Shown piece by piece: positions 32,929 to 39,510 of a stretch of 48,058 nucleotides of DNA. The position numbers were made by a program, and so were the translations under genes. Numbering within the stretch: position 1 is the stretch's first letter; every line of letters begins with the position of its first letter. The stretch covers positions 1 through 48,058 of the forward strand of contig CAIPYC010000165.1 in the NCBI GenBank assembly GCA_903869185.1, given 5' to 3'. Source of the stretch: an uncultured cyanobacterium. Its GTDB lineage: Bacteria; Cyanobacteriota; Cyanobacteriia; Cyanobacteriales; Microcystaceae. The notes below the pieces were generated by a model, which made no database searches, was not told the DNA's origin, and worked only from the letters and a program-made list of their open reading frames with translations.

Positions 32929-33117
32929 TTAAATTAGTTTATCTTCTTTAGCTAAAATTTGAAACATTTGCATGAAACCACGGCAGATCTTTCTAAGTGA
33001 GTCTACTTCCCCACTTCTCATCTCCCTTCCTTTTTCTTTTTTAAAAGCCTCCATCCTACTAGCAACTAGCTTTTCAAAGGCTTCGTTTGCTTGGTTTTGC
33101 TCTGCGATAGTTGCCAT
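32929..33117 (-). CDS. small helical protein, 62 aa, first gene of the minus block
   Basis: Entirely helical and charged (ANEAFEKLVASRMEAFKKEKG...VDSLRKICRGFMQMFQIL). No membrane segment. It is the first gene downstream of the structured intergenic control region. Possibly a small regulator or a replication accessory. Confidence 0.55.
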   Translation of the reverse strand: MATIAEQNQANEAFEKLVASRMEAFKKEKGREMRSGEVDSLRKICRGFMQMFQILAKEDKLI

Positions 33118-33141
33118 AATTGCGTTATTCTAATTTTCGCT

Positions 33142-33163
33142 TGACAAGATTTAGCACTTGTCA
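33142..33163. promoter_or_regulatory. inverted repeat operator candidate
   Basis: TGACAAG (33142-33148) and CTTGTCA (33157-33163) separated by 8 bases make a 22-bp dyad, 25 bases upstream of the minus-strand start at 33117. It overlaps a TTGACA hexamer. Typical spacing for a dimeric repressor site. Confidence 0.5.
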
Positions 33164-33233
33164 TACCTACTGTTTGACCCCAAATTTGGAACCAAAACAT
33201 AAAGTAAGTTGCCCTACAGGCTCAGTCTAGGAA

Positions 33234-33322
33234 GTGGTTAGGTAGGTTATATATCCAAAACCATTGGTGTAATTTAGCTAAAAATATTATGCAACTATTA
33301 TTTTTAAGCCTACCAAAACCAC
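33234..33322. other. long imperfect inverted repeat in the intergenic control region
   Basis: GTGGTT-A-GGTAGG (33234-33246) is complementary to CCTACC-AA-AACCAC (33309-33322), enclosing about 60 bases that hold a small CCAA/TTGG hairpin. The 299-base gap between 33117 and 33417 contains no convincing gene. The structure could act in an RNA leader of the minus-strand operon. Confidence 0.45.
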
Positions 33323-33333
33323 AAAAATATTTA

Positions 33334-33360
33334 CAGTTGAACAAGTCAACTGGATTTTTT
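33334..33360. terminator. bidirectional intrinsic terminator
   Basis: CAGTTGA (33334-33340), loop ACAAG, TCAACTG (33346-33352), then GATTTTTT on the plus strand. On the minus strand the hairpin is followed by TAAATATTTTTG. It lies downstream of the minus-strand gene ending at 33417 and probably ends the two-gene module transcript. Confidence 0.6.
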
Positions 33361-33381
33361 CCTAGATTGAACCTGTAAAAC

Positions 33382-33422
33382 TGAGAATTTCTCAACGCTT
33401 TACAGCTTGGATATGATTATAG
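33382..33422 (+). repeat. module inverted repeat, left copy, with hairpin
   Basis: A TGAGAA-T-TTCTCA hairpin (33382-33394) precedes a 24-base sequence starting TTTACAGCTTGGATATG (33399-33422) that is repeated in inverted orientation at 34326-34349. The repeat overlaps the stop codon of the gene at 33417. In the minus-strand transcript this copy is complementary to the 5' leader. Confidence 0.8.
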
Positions 33423-33950
33423 TTTTAATGATTCTAATTCAATTAGTCGCTCGTCTATTCTTTTAAGTTTTTCTGGTATTTGCTCTAAATTGGGTCTTGT
33501 TCTGTTCAAGTTAAGACCGTTGGTTATTCTAAGTAATTCAAGCAAAGTTAAAAGCTTTTCTTTCTTTTCCAAACCCTCTTTCCCATAAATATCTATAAAG
33601 TCTAAACTTAGCGCATTTTCTAAGATACTAAGCTCAAATATAGGTAAAAAAACATCTGCACCATTTTTTGAAATAGAATCTTGGTAAACTTTAAATTTAT
33701 TCTCTCCGACAAAAAATATAAAATCAGTAATTTCTACCCTAAGTTTTTCGAATTCAGGGGCTAAACACTTTGTGATATAGTTTTTTTCAGCCAGTCTATT
33801 TAACTTTTTAATATTGTTAATCTTAATATTTTCAAAAATAAGATATATTAAAGGGGCAAATGTTGCCACTGCCCCGATAATAGTTGCTAACGAGCTACTT
33901 GTCGCTGGATGGGCTTCTATCCAATAGGTTATGTTTGATATGATCTGCAT
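33417..33950 (-). CDS. membrane-anchored protein, 177 aa, second gene of the inverted-repeat module
   Basis: One N-terminal membrane helix (SLATIIGAVATFAPLIYLIF), then a charged cytoplasmic region with helices (LEKLRVEITDFIFF; LENALSLDFIDIYG; KLKRIDERLIELESL). No known family. It overlaps the upstream gene by 56 bp, unusually long, and shares its transcript. The pair, bounded by inverted repeats with its own promoter and terminator, looks like an independent cargo module, perhaps for exclusion or defence. That function is inference. Confidence 0.7.
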   Translation of the reverse strand: MQIISNITYWIEAHPATSSSLATIIGAVATFAPLIYLIFENIKINNIKKLNRLAEKNYITKCLAPEFEKLRVEITDFIFFVGENKFKVYQDSISKNGADVFLPIFELSILENALSLDFIDIYGKEGLEKKEKLLTLLELLRITNGLNLNRTRPNLEQIPEKLKRIDERLIELESLKL

Positions 33951-34335
33951 AAAAAGGTAAAAAACAATCTAAGTACCAACCAAAGCTCCAAAAGAATTCT
34001 TTGCCGTATTTATACTTTTTCCTTAAGCTAAAGGTAGGTTTATCAAAATGATCTCTAACATTTTTAACAAAGTCAAAATAGTACTCATAGTAAGTTATCC
34101 GATCGTTTGAAAATTTTTCAAATTGTTTTTGTACCACTGGCAAATGCCTTTGAGGGTGTGACTCCAGCAGTAATTGCATTTTATAGCATTCATTTCTAGA
34201 CCTTTTCCACTGGGTAATATATAGAGCTATGGCAAACTCTTCATCTTCAGTTATCCCATATTTTTTATATACCTTTTCTTCATCATCAAAGAATTGATGA
34301 ATCAGACGATATTCTAATTGTGTTTCTATAATCAT
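33895..34335 (-). CDS. hypothetical protein, 146 aa, first gene of the inverted-repeat module
   Basis: The ATG at 34335 is chosen; an upstream TTG at 34341 is also in frame. Helical and rich in Tyr, Phe and charged residues (YYEYYFDFVKNVRDHF). It ends with a Trp/aromatic-rich segment (FFWSFGWYLDCFLPFY) that could touch or enter a membrane. The start codon lies inside the 24-bp inverted repeat, so protein and repeat sequence are both constrained. No homologous family recognised. Confidence 0.65.
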   Translation of the reverse strand: MIIETQLEYRLIHQFFDDEEKVYKKYGITEDEEFAIALYITQWKRSRNECYKMQLLLESHPQRHLPVVQKQFEKFSNDRITYYEYYFDFVKNVRDHFDKPTFSLRKKYKYGKEFFWSFGWYLDCFLPFYADHIKHNLLDRSPSSDK

Positions 34336-34366
34336 ATCCAAGCTGTAAAACTGAGATTGCTCTCAA
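34326..34366 (-). repeat. module inverted repeat, right copy, with hairpin
   Basis: On the minus strand a TTGAGA-GCA-ATCTCA-type hairpin is followed by G and the 24-base repeat beginning TTTACAGCTTGGATATG (34326-34349). It is placed a few bases after the predicted transcription start, so it forms the 5' end of the mRNA. Confidence 0.8.
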
Positions 34367-34371
34367 GGGGA

Positions 34372-34400
34372 GGTATAAAATAAAAATGAATTGTAGTCAA
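34372..34400 (-). promoter_or_regulatory. promoter of the inverted-repeat module
   Basis: On the minus strand TTGACT (34395-34400), 17 bases, TATACC (34372-34377). The predicted start falls about at the beginning of the hairpin at 34366. It is divergent from the promoter at 34413. Confidence 0.55.
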
Positions 34401-34412
34401 TAGAACTTTAAC

Positions 34413-34442
34413 TTGACATAGTTTAACACTTATTATTACTAT
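34413..34442 (+). promoter_or_regulatory. promoter for the gene at 34503
   Basis: TTGACA (34413-34418), 18 bases, TACTAT (34437-34442). A second TTGACATA follows closer to the gene (34486-34493) and could be a regulator site. The divergent arrangement with the 34372 promoter suggests a small regulatory switch region. Confidence 0.6.
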
Positions 34443-34502
34443 ATAAATATATATCACTTAATTAACAATCAAAACAATTTATATTGACATAACCTTTTTT
34501 TT

Positions 34503-35030
34503 ATGGCTAAACTAAACTTACTAAAACAGCATTTTAAAACTATATTACAAGTTCCTGAACTTAAAATTAAATTGGAAAAACTTATGGGCATTGAACTAAA
34601 AACTAAAGACGCGGTAGAAGCTTTTTCACTATCAATGAAAAAGAACTTTAACCCAATCCCAAAAGATTGGAAAACTGACGACAAACTCATAAGTAAATAT
34701 GAAGGAGCAAAAATTTTGGATAAATGGATGACGATCAATACTTTTACTAAATATGTATCCCTTGGATATTTTAGAAGTACGGAAGATAGTAAGGTTTACT
34801 CCGAAGAAATCAAAAAATATAAAGATATTTGTTTATACACTGACGAGCTTTACGACAAGCATATTTTAGAAAAAACTAAAGAATATGGGACTAACAGAAT
34901 ATTTTTATTTCCTGCCAGTGTAAACAAACTAAAACTAAGCGATCATAACCAAAAAATAAAATCTGCTTTATACGTAGCCAAGCAAAAATGGTTTCAAGAC
35001 ACTTTAGAATTTATTGACTTTGAGACATAA
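34503..35030 (+). CDS. hypothetical protein, 175 aa, divergent from the module
   Basis: Soluble, Lys-rich helical protein (LLKQHFKTILQVPELKIKLEKL) with a middle segment YEGAKILDKWMTINTFTKYVSLGY resembling a HTH or nuclease accessory. I do not recognise it. It is transcribed alone, between its own promoter and the small RNA unit at 35032-35127. Such isolated genes in temperate phages are often lysogenic functions such as repressor or exclusion genes, but this is only context. Confidence 0.65.
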   Translation: MAKLNLLKQHFKTILQVPELKIKLEKLMGIELKTKDAVEAFSLSMKKNFNPIPKDWKTDDKLISKYEGAKILDKWMTINTFTKYVSLGYFRSTEDSKVYSEEIKKYKDICLYTDELYDKHILEKTKEYGTNRIFLFPASVNKLKLSDHNQKIKSALYVAKQKWFQDTLEFIDFET

Positions 35031-35031
35031 C

Positions 35032-35060
35032 TTGACAACACCTGTTTAATTTAGTATTCT
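35032..35060 (+). promoter_or_regulatory. promoter of a short RNA unit
   Basis: TTGACA (35032-35037), 17 bases, TATTCT (35055-35060). The same -35, spacing and -10 occur at 40669-40697. It begins two bases after a stop codon and leads into the terminator hairpin at 35079-35127, not into a gene. Confidence 0.6.
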
Positions 35061-35066
35061 TAAGTA

Positions 35067-35127
35067 GAATCACGATGTACCAGTACGAAAAAAGGTTTTG
35101 TCCTTAATTGTGCTGGTTATTTTTTTG
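35067..35127 (+). ncRNA. short RNA candidate ending in an intrinsic terminator
   Basis: ACCAGTAC (35079-35086) pairs with GTGCTGGT (35110-35117) with one G-T pair. An inner AAGG/CCTT stem extends it. A run of T (35120-35126) follows. With the promoter at 35032 this defines a transcript of about 60 nt between two convergent genes. It could instead be only a terminator for the gene at 34503. Confidence 0.45.
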
Positions 35128-35134
35128 CCCAAAT

Positions 35135-35611
35135 TTAATGTTCTAATTTAGATTTCAGATAACTTATAAAGTCTATTTTTTCTTTAGCAGTTTTTTTAAG
35201 CAAAACTGAATATCTATTTTTGTCTGGTACCAACAAAAGTTTTAGTTTATTTTTATTATATAAATGTTTAATTAAACAAGCAAAATCACCATCACCCGTT
35301 ACTACGATCGCCTGATCATAATCTTGGAAATCTATCATAGCTTGCAAAACCAATTCTGCATCGCAGTTTCCTTTTATTTTACCATCTGGAAGAGTCATAC
35401 TTTCTTTAAAAATTAGTATGAAACCATATTTTTGAAGAGATCTATAAAGATCAGAGTTTGCAGGAATATATCCTATAAATAGATAAGCTACTTCAACTTG
35501 ATATTTTTCTTTTAAATAAATTCTAAATTTATTATAATCCAACTTCCAGCCAAGAGTTTTCATAGCCATATATAGGTTATTTGAATCTATAAAAGCGTAA
35601 TTTTTGGTCAT
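35135..35611 (-). CDS. NYN domain (PIN-like) nuclease
   Basis: A 158-residue single-domain protein of the NYN/LabA group. The conserved acidic residues are visible: Asp9 in YAFIDSNNLY, Asp84 in GNCDAELVLQ, and Asp107 and Asp109 in VVTGDGDFACL. NYN proteins are metal-dependent RNases. A TTGACA (minus strand, 35643-35648) lies upstream. Its place next to the methyltransferase-nuclease transposon is suggestive of a defence cluster, though it lies outside the terminal repeats. Confidence 0.85.
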   Translation of the reverse strand: MTKNYAFIDSNNLYMAMKTLGWKLDYNKFRIYLKEKYQVEVAYLFIGYIPANSDLYRSLQKYGFILIFKESMTLPDGKIKGNCDAELVLQAMIDFQDYDQAIVVTGDGDFACLIKHLYNKNKLKLLLVPDKNRYSVLLKKTAKEKIDFISYLKSKLEH

Positions 35612-35724
35612 ATAAAACTATTGAAACTTTCAAAACTTTCCTTGTCAAAAAAGAAAAGAACTGCTAAGTCTTTAATATCTTGACAACTGTTCTTATTTCT
35701 AAGTCAGTAAAACCATAAAAATAT

Positions 35725-35748
35725 GGTAACTATATACTTGACAGACCC
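35725..35748 (+). repeat. left terminal inverted repeat
   Basis: 24 bases beginning GGTAACTATATACTTGACAG; the exact reverse complement is at 38150-38173. It contains a TTGACA hexamer reading inward. Confidence 0.95.
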
Positions 35749-35749
35749 A

Positions 35750-36229
35750 TCAAAGATGATTTTTGTTGCTCCATTGCTGAAATTCACTCATGTTCATAAC
35801 TTTTAAAAGCTTGTTATCCGTTTGGTCTCTTAACCATTCTTCAGCCTGTTTTTTGTAACCTCCACCATCAATCAAAATTATTGTTTTTGTAGGATATTTC
35901 TGTTTAATATTTAAAACTAGAAAAGGGTATTTCTCATCAACAGACCCAGCGGTTTGTTGCCACTTACTTTCAATTAATAAACCTTCTGGCCATAAAGTAG
36001 GATGGTAAATATAAAAATCACAATAAAGCTTTGTATTGTATATACTTTGACCTATAAAAACTTGCCTTGAGTAAATTGGTTGTTCTAAGTAGATTGCTGA
36101 AGTAAACTTTTTTTTATCTATAAATTGATAACCTTTCCTTGATAAAATACCTTCAATAAAAACTTCTAATTCGTTTCCATTGTCATTTGCAACTTTACCT
36201 CCAATTGGCTTGACTGGATATTCATTCAT
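35750..36229 (-). CDS. PD-(D/E)XK nuclease, restriction partner candidate
   Basis: A 159-residue single-domain nuclease. The active site is visible as Asp71 in LYCDFYIYHP and Glu87-Ser-Lys89 in LLIESKWQQ, with an upstream acidic helix (ELEVFIEGILSRKGY, Glu26). The later VLNIKQKYPTKTIILIDGGGY looks like the second half of the fold. It is the last gene of the transposon and stops with TGA two bases after the left terminal repeat. With the adjacent methyltransferase it forms a likely type II restriction-modification pair. Specificity cannot be read from the sequence. Confidence 0.75.
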   Translation of the reverse strand: MNEYPVKPIGGKVANDNGNELEVFIEGILSRKGYQFIDKKKFTSAIYLEQPIYSRQVFIGQSIYNTKLYCDFYIYHPTLWPEGLLIESKWQQTAGSVDEKYPFLVLNIKQKYPTKTIILIDGGGYKKQAEEWLRDQTDNKLLKVMNMSEFQQWSNKNHL

Positions 36230-36264
36230 GAGCGGATATTTTTTGTTTATACCCTTTCTGTCAA

Positions 36265-37179
36265 TTAGTAATTAGTTATTAAAACTTCATTTACACTATT
36301 TCTTTGGCCAGGTTTGCAATTAACAAATCTAGGAGCAGAAACAAATTGAATATTGTAATTTTTGTATAAATCTTTAATAAAATTTGTGTCTGAATTAGAA
36401 AGCATAAAATACACACCATTTTTGTTTAAAAAATCACAAAAATCTCTTAATCGTGCTTGATCTTTTTCAGTAAAATCTAATTTAGTGTAATTTGTAAAAG
36501 AAGTTTCATTCGTTGGATGGTATGGAGGGTCAAAATAAACTAGATCTCCTAAGGAAGGTTTAATACTATCAAACTCTTTGTATTCAATTTTAGTATTTTT
36601 CAAAGCCTCATAACAAGCCCATATATTTTTTTCTTGAGATATGTTGGGGTTTTTATATTTACCCATAGGTACATTAAATTCTCCTTTTTTATTTACTCTG
36701 TAAAGTCCATTGTAGCAAGTTTTATTCAAATATAAAAATCTTGATGCAATTTCTATTGGGTCTTTTAGCTCCTGTCTAGATCTGATCTTATAATAATACT
36801 CTTCACTGTGCTTTAACTCGTGGATTTTAAGTGCTTCAATTAACTTTAAAGGGTCTTTTTTAACAACATTATAGCTAAGTACCAAATCTAAGTTAATATC
36901 AGATAAAAAAGATTTTTTAAGCTTACTACTAATCTCAAAAAATAATGCACCACCCCCAACAAATGGTTCGTAGTAATTATTAAATTCTTTTGGTAACCTA
37001 GACACGAGATCTGACATTATACTTCTTTTTCCACCAACCCACTTAACAAATGGGGTTGCTTTTTCTGTCTCTTCATCAAGTGGATCGGGTAAGGTATTTA
37101 GGTTAAAGTTGGCAAACTTAAACAAAGCCTCTTCAAAGGGTAAATCTAATTTTACAATAGGCTCTTTTAGTTTTAACAT
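36265..37179 (-). CDS. Dam-type (D12 class) adenine-N6 DNA methyltransferase
   Basis: A 304-residue methyltransferase. The SAM-binding motif is PFVKWVGGKR (residues 43-52), EPFVGGGALFFE lies at 71-82, and the catalytic DPPY is at 217-220. The length and YNGLYRVNKKGEFNVP segment match the Dam/D12 class, whose members often modify GATC. A 40-residue N-terminal extension precedes the domain. It is encoded one base after the transposase gene. GATC sites are still present in this phage (for example 1751, 2322, 3529), so site loss has not happened. Confidence 0.9.
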   Translation of the reverse strand: MLKLKEPIVKLDLPFEEALFKFANFNLNTLPDPLDEETEKATPFVKWVGGKRSIMSDLVSRLPKEFNNYYEPFVGGGALFFEISSKLKKSFLSDINLDLVLSYNVVKKDPLKLIEALKIHELKHSEEYYYKIRSRQELKDPIEIASRFLYLNKTCYNGLYRVNKKGEFNVPMGKYKNPNISQEKNIWACYEALKNTKIEYKEFDSIKPSLGDLVYFDPPYHPTNETSFTNYTKLDFTEKDQARLRDFCDFLNKNGVYFMLSNSDTNFIKDLYKNYNIQFVSAPRFVNCKPGQRNSVNEVLITNY

Positions 37180-37180
37180 A

Positions 37181-38110
37181 TTAATTCTTAATTAATTGGC
37201 TATAAGTTAATCTACCAAGTGTGTTTTGTAATAAATAATCAAATCTTTCTGATTGTTCTAAATTTCTTGTGTTGTATCTAAAGGCAAATTCAGCAAAATA
37301 TCTATGTAAATGTTCTTTACTGATAAAATGATAGATACCGATTACACTTCTCTTGGCAAGTGACCAAAAACCCTCTAAAGTGTTGGTGTGAGCTTCGCCG
37401 TTTACATATTCATTTGCAGAGTGATTAACTGAATCGTGCATATAAAAGCTTGCGAGGCTATTATAAGCCCTGTATTCATCAGTAATAAGGTTTGAACCAA
37501 TTAAAACGTTGTTCATCACGTGAACTTGAATAGTGTTACTTTTTGCGTCCTTTAAAATTTCAGTTTTAACAATACCCCCTCTTTCAAGCAGACCTAAAAC
37601 TGCTGTTTTGGTTTCTGTACTTCGTCCTTGTGTACCTTTTATCTTTTTAGAATTGTGCTTGTTCTTTTCCTTGCCCCCAATATAGGTTTCATCAGCTTCA
37701 ACTTTATTTCTTAATTTAATATCTTTAAATTCTTTAGTTAAAGTCGCCATTCTTAAACGGTGCAACATAAACCAAGCTGTTTTTTGGGTTACACCTAAAT
37801 CTTTGCTTAATTGGACTGATGAAATACCTTTTTTGTGGTTAGTTATTAAATAAATAGCACCAAACCATTTTTGTAATGGTATTTTACTTTCTTCAAAAAT
37901 TGTACCAGTTCTAGCATTAAACTTTTTCCTTGTTTCAGCACACTTAAAAGTTTTTCCATCTTTAAACTTATAAACTCTATCTGAGCCAGTAAATGGTGAA
38001 ATTACTTTACCACTCCATTTCATTTGAGCTAAATGTTGTTGACAAGCTAACTCATCTTTGAAAGTAGTTAGTAAGTCTAAAAGAGTGTTATATTTTTTTA
38101 CTTGTACCAT
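37181..38110 (-). CDS. IS1595 family transposase
   Basis: A 309-residue DDE-type transposase. I chose the ATG at 38110 (MVQVKKYNTLL) because the longer frame crosses the terminal repeat. The N-terminal zinc-ribbon-like region has lost its first Cys pair (SPFTGSDRVYKFK), as in many members of this subgroup. The catalytic core has EADETYIGG (Asp140), TDEYRAY (Asp211) and NTLEGFW (Glu246). A helix-turn-helix (QLSKDLGVTQKTAWFMLHR) binds the ends. All residues needed for activity seem present. Confidence 0.9.
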   Translation of the reverse strand: MVQVKKYNTLLDLLTTFKDELACQQHLAQMKWSGKVISPFTGSDRVYKFKDGKTFKCAETRKKFNARTGTIFEESKIPLQKWFGAIYLITNHKKGISSVQLSKDLGVTQKTAWFMLHRLRMATLTKEFKDIKLRNKVEADETYIGGKEKNKHNSKKIKGTQGRSTETKTAVLGLLERGGIVKTEILKDAKSNTIQVHVMNNVLIGSNLITDEYRAYNSLASFYMHDSVNHSANEYVNGEAHTNTLEGFWSLAKRSVIGIYHFISKEHLHRYFAEFAFRYNTRNLEQSERFDYLLQNTLGRLTYSQLIKN

Positions 38111-38131
38111 AGAAATAGTTTTACTATCTCT

Positions 38132-38160
38132 ATAGTAGATTAATTTTTTGGGTCTGTCAA
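38132..38160 (-). promoter_or_regulatory. transposase operon promoter
   Basis: On the minus strand TTGACA (38155-38160, inside the terminal repeat), 17 bases, TACTAT (38132-38137). The -10 lies in a 16-base palindrome TACTATAGAGATAGTA that could bind a repressor. Confidence 0.65.
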
Positions 38161-38173
38161 GTATATAGTTACC
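38150..38173 (-). repeat. right terminal inverted repeat
   Basis: Exact reverse complement of 35725-35748. It carries the -35 element of the transposase promoter. Confidence 0.95.
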
Positions 38174-38290
38174 TTTATTTTTATCATTCAGACTAAGCCA
38201 GAATATACTAGCCAAGTTTTGTCTTTAGTCATAGGTTTGCTTGGCGGTGGTTCTTTAGGCTATGCTAAAGGCAAAGAAGTAAAAAAATAA
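38174..38290 (+). pseudogene. 3' remnant of a membrane-protein gene cut by the transposon
   Basis: An open frame without a start codon begins exactly at the transposon end and encodes about 38 residues. They contain a membrane-helix-like segment (SQVLSLVIGLLGGGSLGY) and a basic tail (AKGKEVKK). In the upstream direction the frame hits a stop inside the transposon. A matching 5' part is not recognisable left of 35725, so a deletion may have accompanied insertion. Confidence 0.5.
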
Positions 38291-38331
38291 CACTTTGACC
38301 AAAAGTAAAATCTGCACTACACATAGCTAGT

Positions 38332-39504
38332 ATGTATCTTAGAAACTCAGATATTATCAAAGGTTATGGTATCAGTAGTGGTACTGCTAGCCAGTGGTCT
38401 AATAACGCCAAAGAAGGCAAAAATAACCTAACTTTGGTTGAAGTAGAGGGCAAACAATATATTCAGGATACACCAGCCAACCACGAAGAATTAGATAGAC
38501 TATATCAATTAGGGCGAAATAAACTAAAATCAGATTACAAAAAAGAAATTATAGCAAGTAAAGAATTTTTGAGCCTGTTTACTGATGAGCAATTAATTGA
38601 GTTTATATCAGATCTTGGAAAATACGAAATCAACGGCAAATTTGGCTATTTTGGTAATGGCGCAAATATTTGGGACAAAATCTATCACGAAGGTAATTCT
38701 AGGCTTCAAGTACTTTCTTTGAACGTAATCAACAAGTTAATGGAGTTACTTAGTGTTTACTTAGAAAACAAAAGTTACAATGTTTTTGATGTTGGCGCTG
38801 GCAATGGCGAGCCATTATTTCCATTTATCCACGCCTTAAATGCCAAAAAACAGCTAAACAAGTATTATTCCATAGATATTTCCAAAGAAATGAACGAACT
38901 AGCTAAACAAAATATTGAAAAAGAAATTGGAGATAATTATGGAGGATACCTAACCACAGACATAGAAGCTACCACCTTTTCTACTTACTTCTACAAAAAC
39001 ACCCCAGACAGCACCAACAATATCATTTGTTTTTTTGGTCGTACGATTGGTAATATTTCCGACAGAGTTAGAATTTTTGATAATATTGCCAAGGGCATGA
39101 CTGCCAAGGATTTGTTTGTTTTCAATTTTTCCCTGGATACCAAACAAAACAACCAAGATTTGAATAAAATGAAAAGTAATATCCAAAATGAACTACATTC
39201 TAGTTTACCCGAATTACTAGGAATTGAAATTGATCAAAAAACTTTCTACACCGATTTTAATCCTGAACTAAACTTTAAATTCAAAACCTTCAAAGCAACC
39301 AAAGAGTACCAAATTAATTTTCCAGTCTTTAATCATACCAAAAAAGTCCACATTCCGATAAACACAGAAATTACAGTTTGGCGCGCCTATACCCTAGACC
39401 AAAAAGAAATCATAGACGAACTAGACAAGGCAGGTTTGGAAGTACTAAGTTTAACCAAAGACAAAACTGCACAAACTGCAATGATTATTTGTAGATTGAA
39501 GTAG
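38332..39504 (+). CDS. EgtD-like SAM-dependent methyltransferase with N-terminal DNA-binding-like domain
   Basis: A 390-residue protein. The N-terminal 75 residues (YLRNSDIIKGYGISSGTASQ) resemble a small HTH domain. From about residue 110 it resembles histidine-specific methyltransferases of the EgtD group: SAM motif VFDVGAGNGE (151-160), YYSIDISKEMNELA, NIICFFGRTIGNI and the substrate-side end TAQTAMIICRLK. I recall similar two-domain proteins from Patescibacteria. The substrate is unknown; methylation of histidine or a modified base are both possible. It is transcribed alone with no Shine-Dalgarno. Confidence 0.7.
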   Translation: MYLRNSDIIKGYGISSGTASQWSNNAKEGKNNLTLVEVEGKQYIQDTPANHEELDRLYQLGRNKLKSDYKKEIIASKEFLSLFTDEQLIEFISDLGKYEINGKFGYFGNGANIWDKIYHEGNSRLQVLSLNVINKLMELLSVYLENKSYNVFDVGAGNGEPLFPFIHALNAKKQLNKYYSIDISKEMNELAKQNIEKEIGDNYGGYLTTDIEATTFSTYFYKNTPDSTNNIICFFGRTIGNISDRVRIFDNIAKGMTAKDLFVFNFSLDTKQNNQDLNKMKSNIQNELHSSLPELLGIEIDQKTFYTDFNPELNFKFKTFKATKEYQINFPVFNHTKKVHIPINTEITVWRAYTLDQKEIIDELDKAGLEVLSLTKDKTAQTAMIICRLK

Positions 39505-39510
39505 GGCTAG

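Larger units (their letters stand above)
35725..38173. mobile_element. IS1595-type transposon carrying a Dam-type methyltransferase and a nuclease
   Basis: A 2449-bp element bounded by perfect 24-bp inverted repeats. It contains, on the minus strand and in one operon, a transposase (37181-38110), a D12-class methyltransferase and a PD-(D/E)XK nuclease. The -35 of the transposase promoter lies inside the right repeat. No clear 8-bp target duplication is seen: left flank AAAAATAT, right flank TTTATTTT. A truncated plus-strand gene follows on the right. IS1595 family elements with passenger genes are known; a restriction-modification passenger is the point of interest here. Confidence 0.85.

Noticed and set aside
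34469-34738. Minus-strand 89-codon frame opposite the 34503 gene
   Set aside because: It lies fully antisense to a better-supported gene with its own promoter.
35717-38181. 8-bp target duplication around the IS1595-type element
   Set aside because: The flanking octamers AAAAATAT and TTTATTTT do not match, so no duplication is claimed.
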